From positions 124,001-188,000 of the forward strand of contig NZ_LT607413.1 of the NCBI RefSeq assembly GCF_900091495.1: a DNA stretch of 64,000 bases, written 5' to 3'. Position numbers and translations under genes: made by a program. This stretch comes from Micromonospora echinospora. GTDB lineage: Bacteria; Actinomycetota; Actinomycetes; Mycobacteriales; Micromonosporaceae. This document shows positions 17,910-26,078 of the stretch, piece after piece (within the stretch, counting starts at the first letter, position 1; each line of letters opens with the position of its first letter). Under the pieces are notes generated by a model. The model was not told the DNA's origin and did no database searches. It worked only from the letters and a program-made list of their open reading frames with translations.

Positions 17910-18806
17910 ATGGCCAACACGGCGGTGGCTGACGCCGACTCAGGACTGACCCGGGCGCAACTGGCCGCCCGGTACGGTCTGACGGTCGCCGGCGAACGGC
18001 CCACCCTGGCCGGATACACCCGGCAGTTGTGGTCCTATCGGCACTTCATCGCGGCGTACGCGAACGCGAAGCTGATCGCCACCTTCGCCACCGCCCGGCT
18101 CGGGCGGGTCTGGCAGGTCCTGACGCCGCTGACCAACGCGGCGATCTACTTCCTGATCTTCGGGGTGATCCTCAACACCAAGGCCGGGATCGACAACTTC
18201 ATCGCCTATCTCTGCGTGGGGTTGTTCGTCTTCAACTTCACCCAGTCCGTGGTGCTCCAGGGCACCCAGTCGATCACCAGTAACCTCGGCCTGATCCGGG
18301 CGCTGCACTTCCCCCGGGCCAGTCTGCCGATCGCGGTGACGCTGACCCAGTTCCAGAACCTGCTCACCGCCATGCTCGTGCTGATCGGGATCGTGCTGGT
18401 CACCGGGGAGCCGTTCGGCCCGGAGTGGCTGCTGGTGGTGCCGGCGCTGGTACTCCAGTCGGTGTTCAACGTCGGGATGGCGCTCGGCATGGCCCGGCTC
18501 GGCTCGAAGATGACCGACCTGAAGCAGCTCATGCCATTCGTGATGCGGACCTGGATGTACGCCTCCGGGGTGCTCTACAGCGTGGAGAACTTCGCCAAGC
18601 ACCTGCCCGGCTGGGCTCAGACGGTGATCGAGCTGAACCCGCTGTTGATCTACATCGAACTGGTCCGGCACGCGCTGATGGAGGACGTCCTGCTGACGTC
18701 CGCGGCACCGCGCCTCTGGCTGATCGGCACCGCCTGGGCGCTGATCGCCTTCTTGGGCGGGTACGTCTACTTCTGGCGCGGCGAGAAGGAGTACGGTCGT
18801 GGCTGA
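17910..18806 (+). CDS. ABC exporter permease, TagG/Wzm-like (ABC-2 type)
   Basis: 298 residues with six membrane segments (about 75-95, 105-130, 150-180, 190-215, 225-245, 265-285) and the ABC-2 polysaccharide exporter pattern YANAKLIATFATARLGRVWQ before TM1. CGGAG lies about 10 bases before ATG 17910. It overlaps the ATPase start by 8 bp. Wzm/TagG permeases move an undecaprenyl-linked glycan or teichoic acid across the membrane; the teichoic-acid synthesis genes just downstream fit that role. Confidence 0.86.
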   Translation: MANTAVADADSGLTRAQLAARYGLTVAGERPTLAGYTRQLWSYRHFIAAYANAKLIATFATARLGRVWQVLTPLTNAAIYFLIFGVILNTKAGIDNFIAYLCVGLFVFNFTQSVVLQGTQSITSNLGLIRALHFPRASLPIAVTLTQFQNLLTAMLVLIGIVLVTGEPFGPEWLLVVPALVLQSVFNVGMALGMARLGSKMTDLKQLMPFVMRTWMYASGVLYSVENFAKHLPGWAQTVIELNPLLIYIELVRHALMEDVLLTSAAPRLWLIGTAWALIAFLGGYVYFWRGEKEYGRG

Positions 18807-19608
18807 GCACAACCAGGTCACCCCCGGCGTCGCCACCGTCGCCGACCAGCGCATCCCCACCGTCATCGCCGACGACGTCCACCTGATCTACCGGGTCTAC
18901 GGTGCCGGCACCCCGGGCAGCGGTTCACCGGTGGCCGCCCTCAAGCGGATCGTCACCCGCACCAACGCGCCGAACATCCGCGAGGTGCACGCGGTCAAGG
19001 GGGTCAGCTTCACCGCGTACCGGGGTGAGGCGATCGGGCTGATCGGCAGCAACGGCTCCGGCAAGTCGACCCTGCTGCGGGCGATCGCCGGCCTGATGCC
19101 GGTGAGCCGGGGCGCGATCTACACCCAGGGGCAGCCCTCCCTGCTCGGCGTCAACGCCGCCCTGCTCAACGACCTCTCCGGCGAGCGGAACGTGGCGCTC
19201 GGCTGTCTGGCCATGGGCATGACCCCGGCACAGGTCCGCCGACTCACTCCGCAGATCATCGAGTTCTCCGGGATCAACGAACGCGGCGACTTCGGCTCCC
19301 TGCCGATGCGGACGTACTCCTCCGGCATGTCGGCCCGGCTGCGCTTCTCCATCGCCGCCGCGAAGAAGCACGACGTGCTGCTGATCGACGAGGCGCTGGC
19401 CACCGGTGACGCCCGGTTCCGCCGACGCAGCGAGGACCGGGTCCGCGAGCTGCGCGCCGAGGCGGGCACGGTGTTCCTGGTCAGCCACGCCATCGGCACC
19501 ATCCGCGACACCTGCGAGCGGTCGATCTGGCTGGAGTCCGGCGTGATCCGCATGGACGGCCCGACCGACCAGGTCGTCGCGGCGTACAACGAGTTCATGA
19601 AGAAGTAG
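18799..19608 (+). CDS. ABC exporter ATPase, TagH/Wzt-like
   Basis: 269 residues. Walker A GSNGSGKST (83-91), signature YSSGMSARLRFS, Walker B VLLIDEALATGD and a switch His in FLVSHAIGTI are all present. There is no C-terminal carbohydrate-binding domain of the Wzt type, so substrate gating would be TagH-like. GTG start within the permease 3' end. A 30-base hairpin follows 10 bases after the stop. Confidence 0.88.
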   Translation: MAEHNQVTPGVATVADQRIPTVIADDVHLIYRVYGAGTPGSGSPVAALKRIVTRTNAPNIREVHAVKGVSFTAYRGEAIGLIGSNGSGKSTLLRAIAGLMPVSRGAIYTQGQPSLLGVNAALLNDLSGERNVALGCLAMGMTPAQVRRLTPQIIEFSGINERGDFGSLPMRTYSSGMSARLRFSIAAAKKHDVLLIDEALATGDARFRRRSEDRVRELRAEAGTVFLVSHAIGTIRDTCERSIWLESGVIRMDGPTDQVVAAYNEFMKK

Positions 19609-19618
19609 CGTGTGGCGG

Positions 19619-19648
19619 CCTGCCCCCCGGTGAACACCGGGGGGCAGG
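19619..19648 (+). terminator. Hairpin between tagH-like and cytidylyltransferase genes
   Basis: Perfect 14-bp arms (CCTGCCCCCCGGTG and complement) around AA. It lies between two same-direction genes, so it may terminate or attenuate TagGH transcription ahead of the TarIJ-like gene. Confidence 0.6.
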
Positions 19649-19734
19649 CGCGTTCGGCGGCGGAGCTAAGGTCGTACCGCGCCCGCCCGAGGAGTCGGGC
19701 ACGGACGACGGCGCGTGGATCAGTGAGGATCACG

Positions 19735-21303
19735 ATGACGCAGGACCACCCCAACGGAGCCGGCACCGGTACGGAGGCCCCGCCTCCGTGGCGCCCCTCG
19801 CGGACGGTGGCGGTGGTGCTGGCCGGCGGGACGGGCTCCCGGGTCGGGCTGGGCATCCCGAAGCAACTCGTCAAGATCGCCGGCAAGCCGATCATCGAAC
19901 ACACCATCGCGGTCTTCGAGGCGGCTCCCGAGATCGACGACATCCTCGTGCTGATGGCCCCCGGCTACGTCGACGACGCCCGCGCCATCGTCGAGGCGGC
20001 CGGTTTCCGCAAGGTCCGCCAGGTCCTCCCCGGCGGCGGGACGCGCAGCGACACCACCCGGCTCGCGCTGGAGGCCATCGGCCCGGAGGACTGCAACATC
20101 CTCTTCCACGACGCGGTCCGCCCCCTGCTCAGCGGACGGATCGTCCGGGAGTGCGTGAACGCGCTCTGGACCTACCAGGCGGTGGACGTGGCGATCCCCT
20201 CGGCGGACACCATCGTCGAGGTGGGCGAGGACGACTGCATCACCGGCATCCCGGTGCGGTCCCGGCTGCGGCGCGGGCAGACCCCGCAGGCGTTCCGCTC
20301 CGGCACCATCCGCGAGGCGTACCGCCGGGCGGCCGACGACCCGCACTTCGCCGCCACCGACGACTGCGGCGTGGTGCTGCGCTACCTGCCCGAGGTGCCG
20401 ATCAGAGTGATCGACGGCGCGGACGAGAACATCAAGGTCACCCACCCGGTGGACGTGCACCTGGTGGACAAGCTCTTCCAGCTCGCCGCCGCGCGGGCAC
20501 CCCGTCCGGTGGACGAACACCGGTACACCGAGGAGCTGACCGGCCGGACGCTGGTGGTCTTCGGGGGCAGCTACGGCATCGGCCACGAGCTGGCCGAACT
20601 GGCCCGCCGCTACGGCGCGCAGGTCTTCCCGGTCAGCCGCTCCACCACCGGCACCCACGTCGAGCGGGACGCCGACGTGCAGGCGGCGTTGCGCACCGCG
20701 TTCGAGGCCACCGGCCGGATCGACCACGTGGTGGTGACCGCCGGGATCCTGGAGAAGGGCGCCCTGGCCGAGATGGACGAGGCGACCATGGACCGCCTCC
20801 TCCAGGTCAACTTCGTCGGGCCGGTGACCGTCGCCCGGCACGCGCTGCCGTACCTGCGCCAGACCAGGGGGCAGCTGCTGCTCTACACCTCCAGCTCGTA
20901 CACCCGGGGCCGGGCCCGGTACGCGCTCTACTCGGCGACCAAGGCCGCGCTGGTCAACCTCACCCAGGCCCTCGCCGACGAGTGGGCCGAGTTCGGCGTC
21001 CGGGTCAACTGCGTCAACCCGGAACGCACCGCCACCCCGATGCGCACCCGGGCGTTCGGCGCGGAGCCGGAACACACCCTGCTCGCCGCCGCGACGGTGG
21101 CCCGGGCCTCGCTGGACGTGCTGCTGTCCGACCTCACCGGCCAGGTGATCGACGTCCGCCGCTCGGCCGACGATCCGGTGGTGCCGGCCCAGACCGGGCC
21201 GGCACCCTCCGCCGGACCCGCACCCTCCGCCGGGCCGGCACCCTCCGCCGGATCCGCACCCTCCGCCGGGCCGGCACCGTCGGCCGCGCCGTCGGCCCGC
21301 TGA
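19735..21303 (+). CDS. Bifunctional cytidylyltransferase / SDR reductase (TarI-TarJ or Bcs1-like fusion)
   Basis: 522 residues. Residues 24-255 are an IspD-family cytidylyltransferase (VVLAGGTGSRVGLGIPKQ, HDAVRPLL, QTPQAFR). Residues about 262-480 are a short-chain dehydrogenase (FGGSYGIGHELAEL and catalytic YSATKAAL). Haemophilus Bcs1/Acs1 have the same order: they reduce ribulose-5-P to ribitol-5-P and make CDP-ribitol. With TagGH and a TagF-like polymerase adjacent, CDP-alditol supply for a teichoic acid is likely; ribitol versus another polyol is not resolved. The tail after residue 480 is a low-complexity GPAPSA repeat. GAGGA lies 5 bases before ATG 19735. Confidence 0.85.
   Translation: MTQDHPNGAGTGTEAPPPWRPSRTVAVVLAGGTGSRVGLGIPKQLVKIAGKPIIEHTIAVFEAAPEIDDILVLMAPGYVDDARAIVEAAGFRKVRQVLPGGGTRSDTTRLALEAIGPEDCNILFHDAVRPLLSGRIVRECVNALWTYQAVDVAIPSADTIVEVGEDDCITGIPVRSRLRRGQTPQAFRSGTIREAYRRAADDPHFAATDDCGVVLRYLPEVPIRVIDGADENIKVTHPVDVHLVDKLFQLAAARAPRPVDEHRYTEELTGRTLVVFGGSYGIGHELAELARRYGAQVFPVSRSTTGTHVERDADVQAALRTAFEATGRIDHVVVTAGILEKGALAEMDEATMDRLLQVNFVGPVTVARHALPYLRQTRGQLLLYTSSSYTRGRARYALYSATKAALVNLTQALADEWAEFGVRVNCVNPERTATPMRTRAFGAEPEHTLLAAATVARASLDVLLSDLTGQVIDVRRSADDPVVPAQTGPAPSAGPAPSAGPAPSAGSAPSAGPAPSAAPSAR
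21202..21300 (+). repeat. 18-bp tandem repeat encoding a (GPAPSA)n tail
   Basis: Four 18-bp units starting GCACCCTCCGCCGG, alternating GGACCC/GGGCCG/GGATCC ends, then two degenerate units. They encode a flexible Pro/Ala-rich C-terminus of the cytidylyltransferase-reductase and are likely copy-number variable. Confidence 0.8.
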
Positions 21304-21348
21304 ACCCGCGCTCCCCCATTCCACGCGACAGGCAGGAGAGTCAGCGAG

Positions 21349-23037
21349 ATGCGTGGCACCCTGGTCCGGAAACTGCTCGCCCGGTGCCTCACCGTGGGCC
21401 TGGCGGTCCTGGCCTTCCTCCTGGTCGCGCTCACCGGGGCGACCCTGCCCGGGCTGGTGCTCGCGGTCGCCGCGCTGGCCGCCGGGGTGTGGGAACGCCG
21501 GGTCCGTCCCGGTGCGGACGTGGTGGCCGAGTCCGTCCTGGTCGCCGCCGGCGTCCTGGTCGGGTACGCCCGCCGCCTCGACGCCGGCTTCGACCCCGCC
21601 TTGGTGGCGACCGCGCTGGTGCTGCTCGCGCTGGTGCTGCTCGACGGCCCGCTGCGGGACGCCGGAGGGCTGGAGATCCGCACCGCCAACCTGCCGGTAC
21701 GGCCCGGACTGACCACCACCCACGTCGGCACGGCGATCCCCGTGCTGCTCGGCGCGGTCGCGCTCGGCGCGCTGCTCGCCCTGCCCAGCTGGTACGCCCT
21801 GGTGGTCAGCCTGCTCGTCGGCGGACTGGCCGGAGTGGTCGGGATGCGCCTGGCCCGCCGGCGGTTCCGCCCGTCGGCCGCGGCCAGCCCGGTGGCCCGC
21901 GCGCTGGCCCGGCACCAGCCGGAGTTCCTGCTCTACTTCTCCGCCCCGCCCGGCTCGGAGTACCAGGTCACCATGTGGCTGCCGTACCTGGAGCGGATCG
22001 GCCGGCCGTTCCTGGTGCTGCTGCGCGAACCGGAGTTCCTGGCCCCGATCGCGGCGGCCACCCGCGCGCCGGTGGTGTACTGCCCGACGCTGAAGGCGAT
22101 CGACGAGGCGCTCGTCCCCAGCCTGAAGGTGGCGTTCTACGTCAACCACGGGGCGAAGAACGCCCACTGCATCCGGTTCACCCAGCTCACCCACATCCAG
22201 ATCCACCACGGCGACAGCGACAAGGCCCCGAGCGCCAACCCGGTCTCGGCGATCTTCGACCGGAACTTCGTGGCCGGGCAGGCGGCGATCGACCGGTACG
22301 CCCGCGCCGGGGTGCACATTCCCCGGGAGAAGTTCGTCGTCGTCGGCCGCCCCCAGGTGGAGGCGATCGGGGTACGCCGACCGCCGGTGCCGATGCCGGC
22401 CCAGCCGACCGTGCTCTACACGCCCACCTGGACCGGGCACCACGCGGACGCGAACTACTGCTCGCTGCCGGTGGCCGAGGCGGTGGTCGGGCGGCTGCTG
22501 GCCCGGGGCGCGACGGTGATCCTGCGGGCCCACCCGTACACCGCGCAGAACCCGGAGTCGGCACGGCAGCTCGCCCGGGTGGAGGAGTTGCTCGCGGCGG
22601 ACCGCTCCCGCACCGGCCGGCAGCACGTCTGGGGCACCGACGCCAGCCGGGCGATGAGCCTCGTCGACTGCGTCAACCGCTCCGACGCGCTGATCTCGGA
22701 CGTCTCCGGGGTGATCTCCGACTACCTCTACTCCGGCAAGCCGTACGCGGTCACCGACATGGGCGCGGACGGCGACGCGTTCACCGAGCGCTTCCCGCTG
22801 GCCCGCTCCGGCTACGTGCTGCGCCGGGACCTGGCCGACGTCGACGGCGTGCTGGAGCAGCTGCTCGGCACCGACCCGCTGGCCGAGGCGCGCTGGGCGA
22901 TGCGCACCCACTACCTGGGTGACTTCCCGATCGAGTCGTACGCCGAGGGCTTCCTGGCGGCGGCCCGGGCGCACCTCGCGCCGGCTGCCGTTCCGGCCAC
23001 CCACCCCGACCAGGCGGACCAGCCGGTCGGCGCGTAG
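21349..23037 (+). CDS. CDP-glycerol/CDP-ribitol glycerophosphotransferase (TagF/TarL-like) with N-terminal membrane domain
   Basis: 562 residues. Residues 1-170 hold about five hydrophobic segments (ARCLTVGLAVLAFLLVAL onward). From about 185 the protein is a teichoic-acid polymerase domain: YVNHGAKNAHCIRF, the catalytic-His motif IHHGDSDKAPS, TVLYTPTWTGHH, ILRAHPYT and SDALISDVSGVISDYLYSGKP. TagF enzymes add polyol-phosphate units to a lipid-linked primer at the inner membrane face. Family members usually attach through amphipathic helices, so the membrane domain is unusual but also occurs in actinobacteria. AGGAGA precedes the ATG; 45 bp after the TarIJ-like gene, so probably one operon. Confidence 0.86.
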   Translation: MRGTLVRKLLARCLTVGLAVLAFLLVALTGATLPGLVLAVAALAAGVWERRVRPGADVVAESVLVAAGVLVGYARRLDAGFDPALVATALVLLALVLLDGPLRDAGGLEIRTANLPVRPGLTTTHVGTAIPVLLGAVALGALLALPSWYALVVSLLVGGLAGVVGMRLARRRFRPSAAASPVARALARHQPEFLLYFSAPPGSEYQVTMWLPYLERIGRPFLVLLREPEFLAPIAAATRAPVVYCPTLKAIDEALVPSLKVAFYVNHGAKNAHCIRFTQLTHIQIHHGDSDKAPSANPVSAIFDRNFVAGQAAIDRYARAGVHIPREKFVVVGRPQVEAIGVRRPPVPMPAQPTVLYTPTWTGHHADANYCSLPVAEAVVGRLLARGATVILRAHPYTAQNPESARQLARVEELLAADRSRTGRQHVWGTDASRAMSLVDCVNRSDALISDVSGVISDYLYSGKPYAVTDMGADGDAFTERFPLARSGYVLRRDLADVDGVLEQLLGTDPLAEARWAMRTHYLGDFPIESYAEGFLAAARAHLAPAAVPATHPDQADQPVGA

Positions 23038-23052
23038 CTGTCTGTGGTGGTT

Positions 23053-23106
23053 GGTAGCAGGGGTCCCCTGTTACTCCTTTCTGAGTAACAGGGGACCCCT
23101 GCTACC
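23053..23106. repeat. Dispersed palindrome, copy 2 (double, head-to-head); probable bidirectional terminator
   Basis: Two copies of the GGTAGCAGGGG-type palindrome facing each other as a perfect 24-bp inverted repeat with a 6-base loop. Each arm is itself nearly palindromic, so cruciform or alternative folds are possible. It sits exactly between the converging TagF-like and C39-like genes. Confidence 0.88.
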
Positions 23107-23138
23107 ACCCGGCCGGCGGTTACGACCGTGGCGTGGGC

Positions 23139-23978
23139 TCAGGCGGAGTAGCCCCGGGTGGCGGCCCAGTGCGCCAGGCTGATCGTGGTCATCCAGTACG
23201 AGCCGGCGGCGGCGTTCGCCGGGTCCGCGATCTTGACGGTCCGGCCGTTGTCCCGGTAACCGACCACGGTCAGGTAGTGCCCGCCGGGGTAGGAGTGCCA
23301 GCCACCGGCGACGTCGGTGGCGGAGCCGGCGATGTTGACGACGACGGCGTACCCGTTGCCGACCGCCCGCACCACGTCGGCCTGGAGCCGGTCCATCTGG
23401 GCCGGCGTGGCCGCGCTACCGGGGATCGTCCTGGTCCGGTAGACGTCCCGGCCGACCAGGTCGTTCAGGACGCGGGTGGTGTCCTCGGCGGAGTTGGTGC
23501 CGGCCTGGGTGGTGTTGAGCCGCTGGGCGAGGTCGTCCTGGCTGCGGACGACGTCCCGGGCGGTCAGCGCGATCCGGGTGGCGGCCGGGCCGCAGTAGTA
23601 GAAGGTGGTCTGCTCCTGGTACTGGATGTCGAGCACCTTCGACGCGGGCGGCTTCGGCGGGGTGGGGCTGGCCGTCAGGTCCGGGTTCGACGAACCGGTG
23701 GCGGTGGGCGACGCGGACGGGGTGGCCGGCGGGGTGGTGGCGACGGCCGACGGGCTGGCCGGGGACGCGGTGGCACGGCCGTGCTGCCGCGAGGCGGCGG
23801 TCGACCGGTCCGGCTCGGCCGCCGTGGCGACGGTGTCCTCGCGGTGCGCCGGCGGGTCGGGGTCGACGAGCAGGACGCCGGCGGTGGACGCCGCCACCAG
23901 CACCGCCGCCGAGGCGGCGACCTGGTACGACCGGCGGGCTGGGAACAGGTTGAACGGTCGCGGGACCGGGTACTTCAC
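23139..23978 (-). CDS. Secreted or membrane-anchored C39-like cysteine peptidase
   Basis: 279 residues. The N-terminal hydrophobic segment YQVAASAAVLVAASTAGVLLV (about 18-38) follows a basic stretch and could be a signal or anchor. A Pro/Ser/Thr/Ala linker runs to about 125. The C-terminal papain-like domain has the catalytic Cys in TFYYCGPAATRIAL, His in PGGHYLTVVGY and Asp in VKIADPA (Peptidase_C39_2 pattern). GTG 23978 has GGAGGAA 4 bases upstream. A ydaO-type riboswitch lies upstream on the same strand, which fits control of cell-wall or secreted hydrolases by cyclic di-AMP. Substrate unknown. Confidence 0.8.
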   Translation of the reverse strand: MKYPVPRPFNLFPARRSYQVAASAAVLVAASTAGVLLVDPDPPAHREDTVATAAEPDRSTAASRQHGRATASPASPSAVATTPPATPSASPTATGSSNPDLTASPTPPKPPASKVLDIQYQEQTTFYYCGPAATRIALTARDVVRSQDDLAQRLNTTQAGTNSAEDTTRVLNDLVGRDVYRTRTIPGSAATPAQMDRLQADVVRAVGNGYAVVVNIAGSATDVAGGWHSYPGGHYLTVVGYRDNGRTVKIADPANAAAGSYWMTTISLAHWAATRGYSA

Positions 23979-24102
23979 GGGTTCCTCCACGGAAGACAGG
24001 GGTGGAGAGCGGCGCACCCGGTCGACGCACGGCGGACCGTGCGTGGGGTCGACGTCGGTGTGGGGTGCCCGCTCGGACGGCGTCCGGGGGTGGACGCCGG
24101 AG

Positions 24103-24180
24103 TCAGTGCCGGCGGCGCGGGCGGACGGCCGGCGGCACCGGGGCACCGTGGAGGAGCCGGGTAACGGGGGCGTACGGCAC
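24103..24180 (-). CDS. Possible 25-residue leader ORF downstream of the riboswitch
   Basis: GTG at 24180 with a strong GGAAGGAG site 6 bases upstream opens a frame ending at TGA 24103-24105; the product begins VPYAPVTRLLHG and ends RPRRRH. The ribosome site lies only 10 bases after the aptamer, where it could be sequestered. It might be a leader peptide or a small protein co-regulated with the peptidase 124 bp downstream. There is no homology evidence. Confidence 0.45.
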   Translation of the reverse strand: MPYAPVTRLLHGAPVPPAVRPRRRH

Positions 24181-24198
24181 GAGGTACTCCTTCCGATA

Positions 24199-24315
24199 CC
24201 GCCTACCGGGTTAGCTGACGGATTCGGGCGGGAAGATCGCCCTACCACGGGTCGGCCCCGCGGATTCACCCCGGACGTACGTGGGTCCCCGGCTCGTTGC
24301 GCACGATTAGGCGGG
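24199..24315 (-). promoter_or_regulatory. ydaO/yuaA (cyclic di-AMP) riboswitch aptamer
   Basis: On the minus strand the conserved blocks occur in order: CCCGCCTAATCGTG (5' P1 strand, 24315 downward), GGGGACCCACG, GGGGTGAATCC (24272-24262), CCGTCAGCTAACCC (about 24221-24208) and TAGGCGG closing P1 with the first block. This matches the ydaO consensus, especially GTCAGCTAACC and GGTGAATCC. In actinobacteria this class senses cyclic di-AMP and precedes peptidase, NlpC/P60 and Rpf genes, as here. The GGAAGGAG following it suggests translational or anti-termination control. Confidence 0.9.
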
Positions 24316-24682
24316 CCGGCGCGGTGTCGCCCTTTGCGACCTACGACCGCACCAGACGGGCCGACACTACTGACGCCGCAATCCACTGCCAACCCCCGTG
24401 AGCTGGGCAAACCGCACAGCACACCCGGAAGTCGGGTACGTTCACGCGCTGACGTCGCTCAATGGGACGACCGGTTCCCCGAGTACCGTCGGGCGATTTC
24501 CGGACGGCATCGGCACAACCACCTCGGCGCACTCGACGCGGAACGGGACGCCCGGGGTCGAAGGTGCGGGAAACCGGGGCGTGGCCCGGGTCACGTCACG
24601 ATCCGGTCACGCTCGCGCCGAGCGCGGCACGCCGGCCGGCGCGATCCGGCCGACCGCGCATCCCACATCTGCCCCGGCGGGG
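24316..24682. other. Intergenic region, no gene seen
   Basis: Between the riboswitch and the gene ending at 24683. It should hold the promoter of the riboswitch transcript. A small GTCGC/GCGAC hairpin (24326-24340) directly precedes the aptamer. No frame with convincing codon use was found. Confidence 0.5.
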
Positions 24683-25441
24683 TCATCCCACCCGCGCCGG
24701 CCGCCACCGGGCGGCGAGGCGAACCGCACCGGGCAGCCGCCGGGGCGCGACGACCGTCCGGGTGCTCGCCCGGAGCCGTTCCGCCGCGAGGGACGCCTCC
24801 GCCGCCAGGGACCGCGCCGCCGTCGCGGCGACCTCCGCCTGCCGCCAGGCCACCCGTTCCCGCTCGGCCGCCGTCCGGTACTCCACCCGCCGCAGGTCGC
24901 GGACCACCCGGTGCAGGACCGCTTCCTGCACGACGGGGTGCAGCCGCGGATCCCAGCCGTTACGGCGGGCGAACACGTCGCTGAGCTGCCGCACCGACAG
25001 GTCGCCCCGCCAGTAGGCGGCCATCGCGGCCCGGTGCAGGAAGCGTTCCCGGGCGACGTACTCGGCCGGGGTGCGGGGTGTCCGGGGGGCGGGCAGGGCG
25101 GCGGCCCCGGCGAAGCGACGGGCGGCGGTCTCCGCCTCGTCGTACGCCCGCCAGGCCTGGTCGACCCGTTCCTGCGCGGTGAGCCACCGCTCCCGGCGGC
25201 GGCGGGCGGTCCGGGCGGCACCGGCCGCCGCGACGGCCACCTCCTCGGCGTACCGGCGCAGGTCCGCCGGGTCGGGGGCGGCGGGGTCGGCGGCAGCGGC
25301 AGCCGGCGGGGAGAGCGTCGGCTCCCGCTCGGGGCGGGCCACCAGGACGGTGAGCACGGTCAGGGCGAGCACGAGCAGGGCGGACCAGATGGCGGCCGCC
25401 CGGGGCACGTCGACCAGGAACTCGTAGAGAACGACGTCCAC
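24683..25441 (-). CDS. Single-pass membrane protein, unknown function
   Basis: 252 residues: a transmembrane helix at about 15-35 (AIWSALLVLALTVLTVLVA), then an Ala/Arg-rich, strongly helical cytoplasmic or extracellular part with probable coiled coil (residues 58-115 and 195-235), ending in a basic tail. GTG start with GAGGTG 6 bases upstream. Codon third positions are nearly all G/C, so it is coding. Family not recognised. Confidence 0.65.
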   Translation of the reverse strand: MDVVLYEFLVDVPRAAAIWSALLVLALTVLTVLVARPEREPTLSPPAAAAADPAAPDPADLRRYAEEVAVAAAGAARTARRRRERWLTAQERVDQAWRAYDEAETAARRFAGAAALPAPRTPRTPAEYVARERFLHRAAMAAYWRGDLSVRQLSDVFARRNGWDPRLHPVVQEAVLHRVVRDLRRVEYRTAAERERVAWRQAEVAATAARSLAAEASLAAERLRASTRTVVAPRRLPGAVRLAARWRPARVG

Positions 25442-25594
25442 GTCGGCACCTCACGGGACACGGGAGCGGGTGGGGGCCGCACACCTCGGGCGCCGGGTCC
25501 GCTGGCGGCGGAGCCGGGACCCCCGTCGGCGGGTGCGGGGTGAGGTTCGTCGGGTCAGCTTCTCCCCGGGGGCAGGACACCCGGGATGGACGGA

Positions 25595-26068
25595 TCAGCG
25601 ACGTGGTGGGGCCCGGGAACCGACCACGCCGGCGTCGGTGGCGGCCAACGGCCGGACCGGCCGGTGTCCGGTCGACACCGGCCCGGCCGGCGGGGCGTCG
25701 GTCGCGGTGGCCGGACCGGTGGCGACGAGCGGCGTCTGGTGGTGGGTGTCCGGCCCGGCGGCGCGGACGGTGCTCGTGGTGCTGTCGGCGACCCGGCCGG
25801 AGGGCGAGGACGGCGCCAGCACGTCGTGGGCGACCGGGCCGGCGAGCGGGGACGTGCCCGGCACCCGGTGGGCGACCCGCTCCGTGGTGACGGGTGCGCC
25901 CCGGTCGACGGGGGACCACTCGGCCGGGGCGGGTGGACTCCCGGCGGGGAGGCCCCCGGCGAGGCCGCCGCTCAGCGCGAGGGCGACCGCCACGGCGAGG
26001 CTGGTGAACACCCGCAACGCCCGGCGCACCGACCACCAACGGAGGCAGCCGAGCACGACGGGAGGCAC
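25595..26068 (-). CDS. Small secreted protein, unknown
   Basis: About 157 residues. A hydrophobic signal-like segment (ALRVFTSLAVAVALALSGGLAGGLPAGS) is followed by a Pro/Ala/Thr-rich segment without a recognised domain. Start is a guess (GTG 26068; GTG 26056 also possible; no good ribosome site), but third-position G/C is very high throughout. It begins 10 bp after the acyltransferase stop and is probably co-transcribed with it. Confidence 0.55.
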   Translation of the reverse strand: MPPVVLGCLRWWSVRRALRVFTSLAVAVALALSGGLAGGLPAGSPPAPAEWSPVDRGAPVTTERVAHRVPGTSPLAGPVAHDVLAPSSPSGRVADSTTSTVRAAGPDTHHQTPLVATGPATATDAPPAGPVSTGHRPVRPLAATDAGVVGSRAPPRR

Positions 26069-26078
26069 GGGAAGCAGA

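Noticed and set aside
19720..23004. Very long open frame on the minus strand opposite the TarIJ-like and TagF-like genes
   Set aside because: Third-position G/C bias creates long antisense frames in such DNA; the product is His/Arg/Gly-rich without any domain, while the plus-strand frames match known families.
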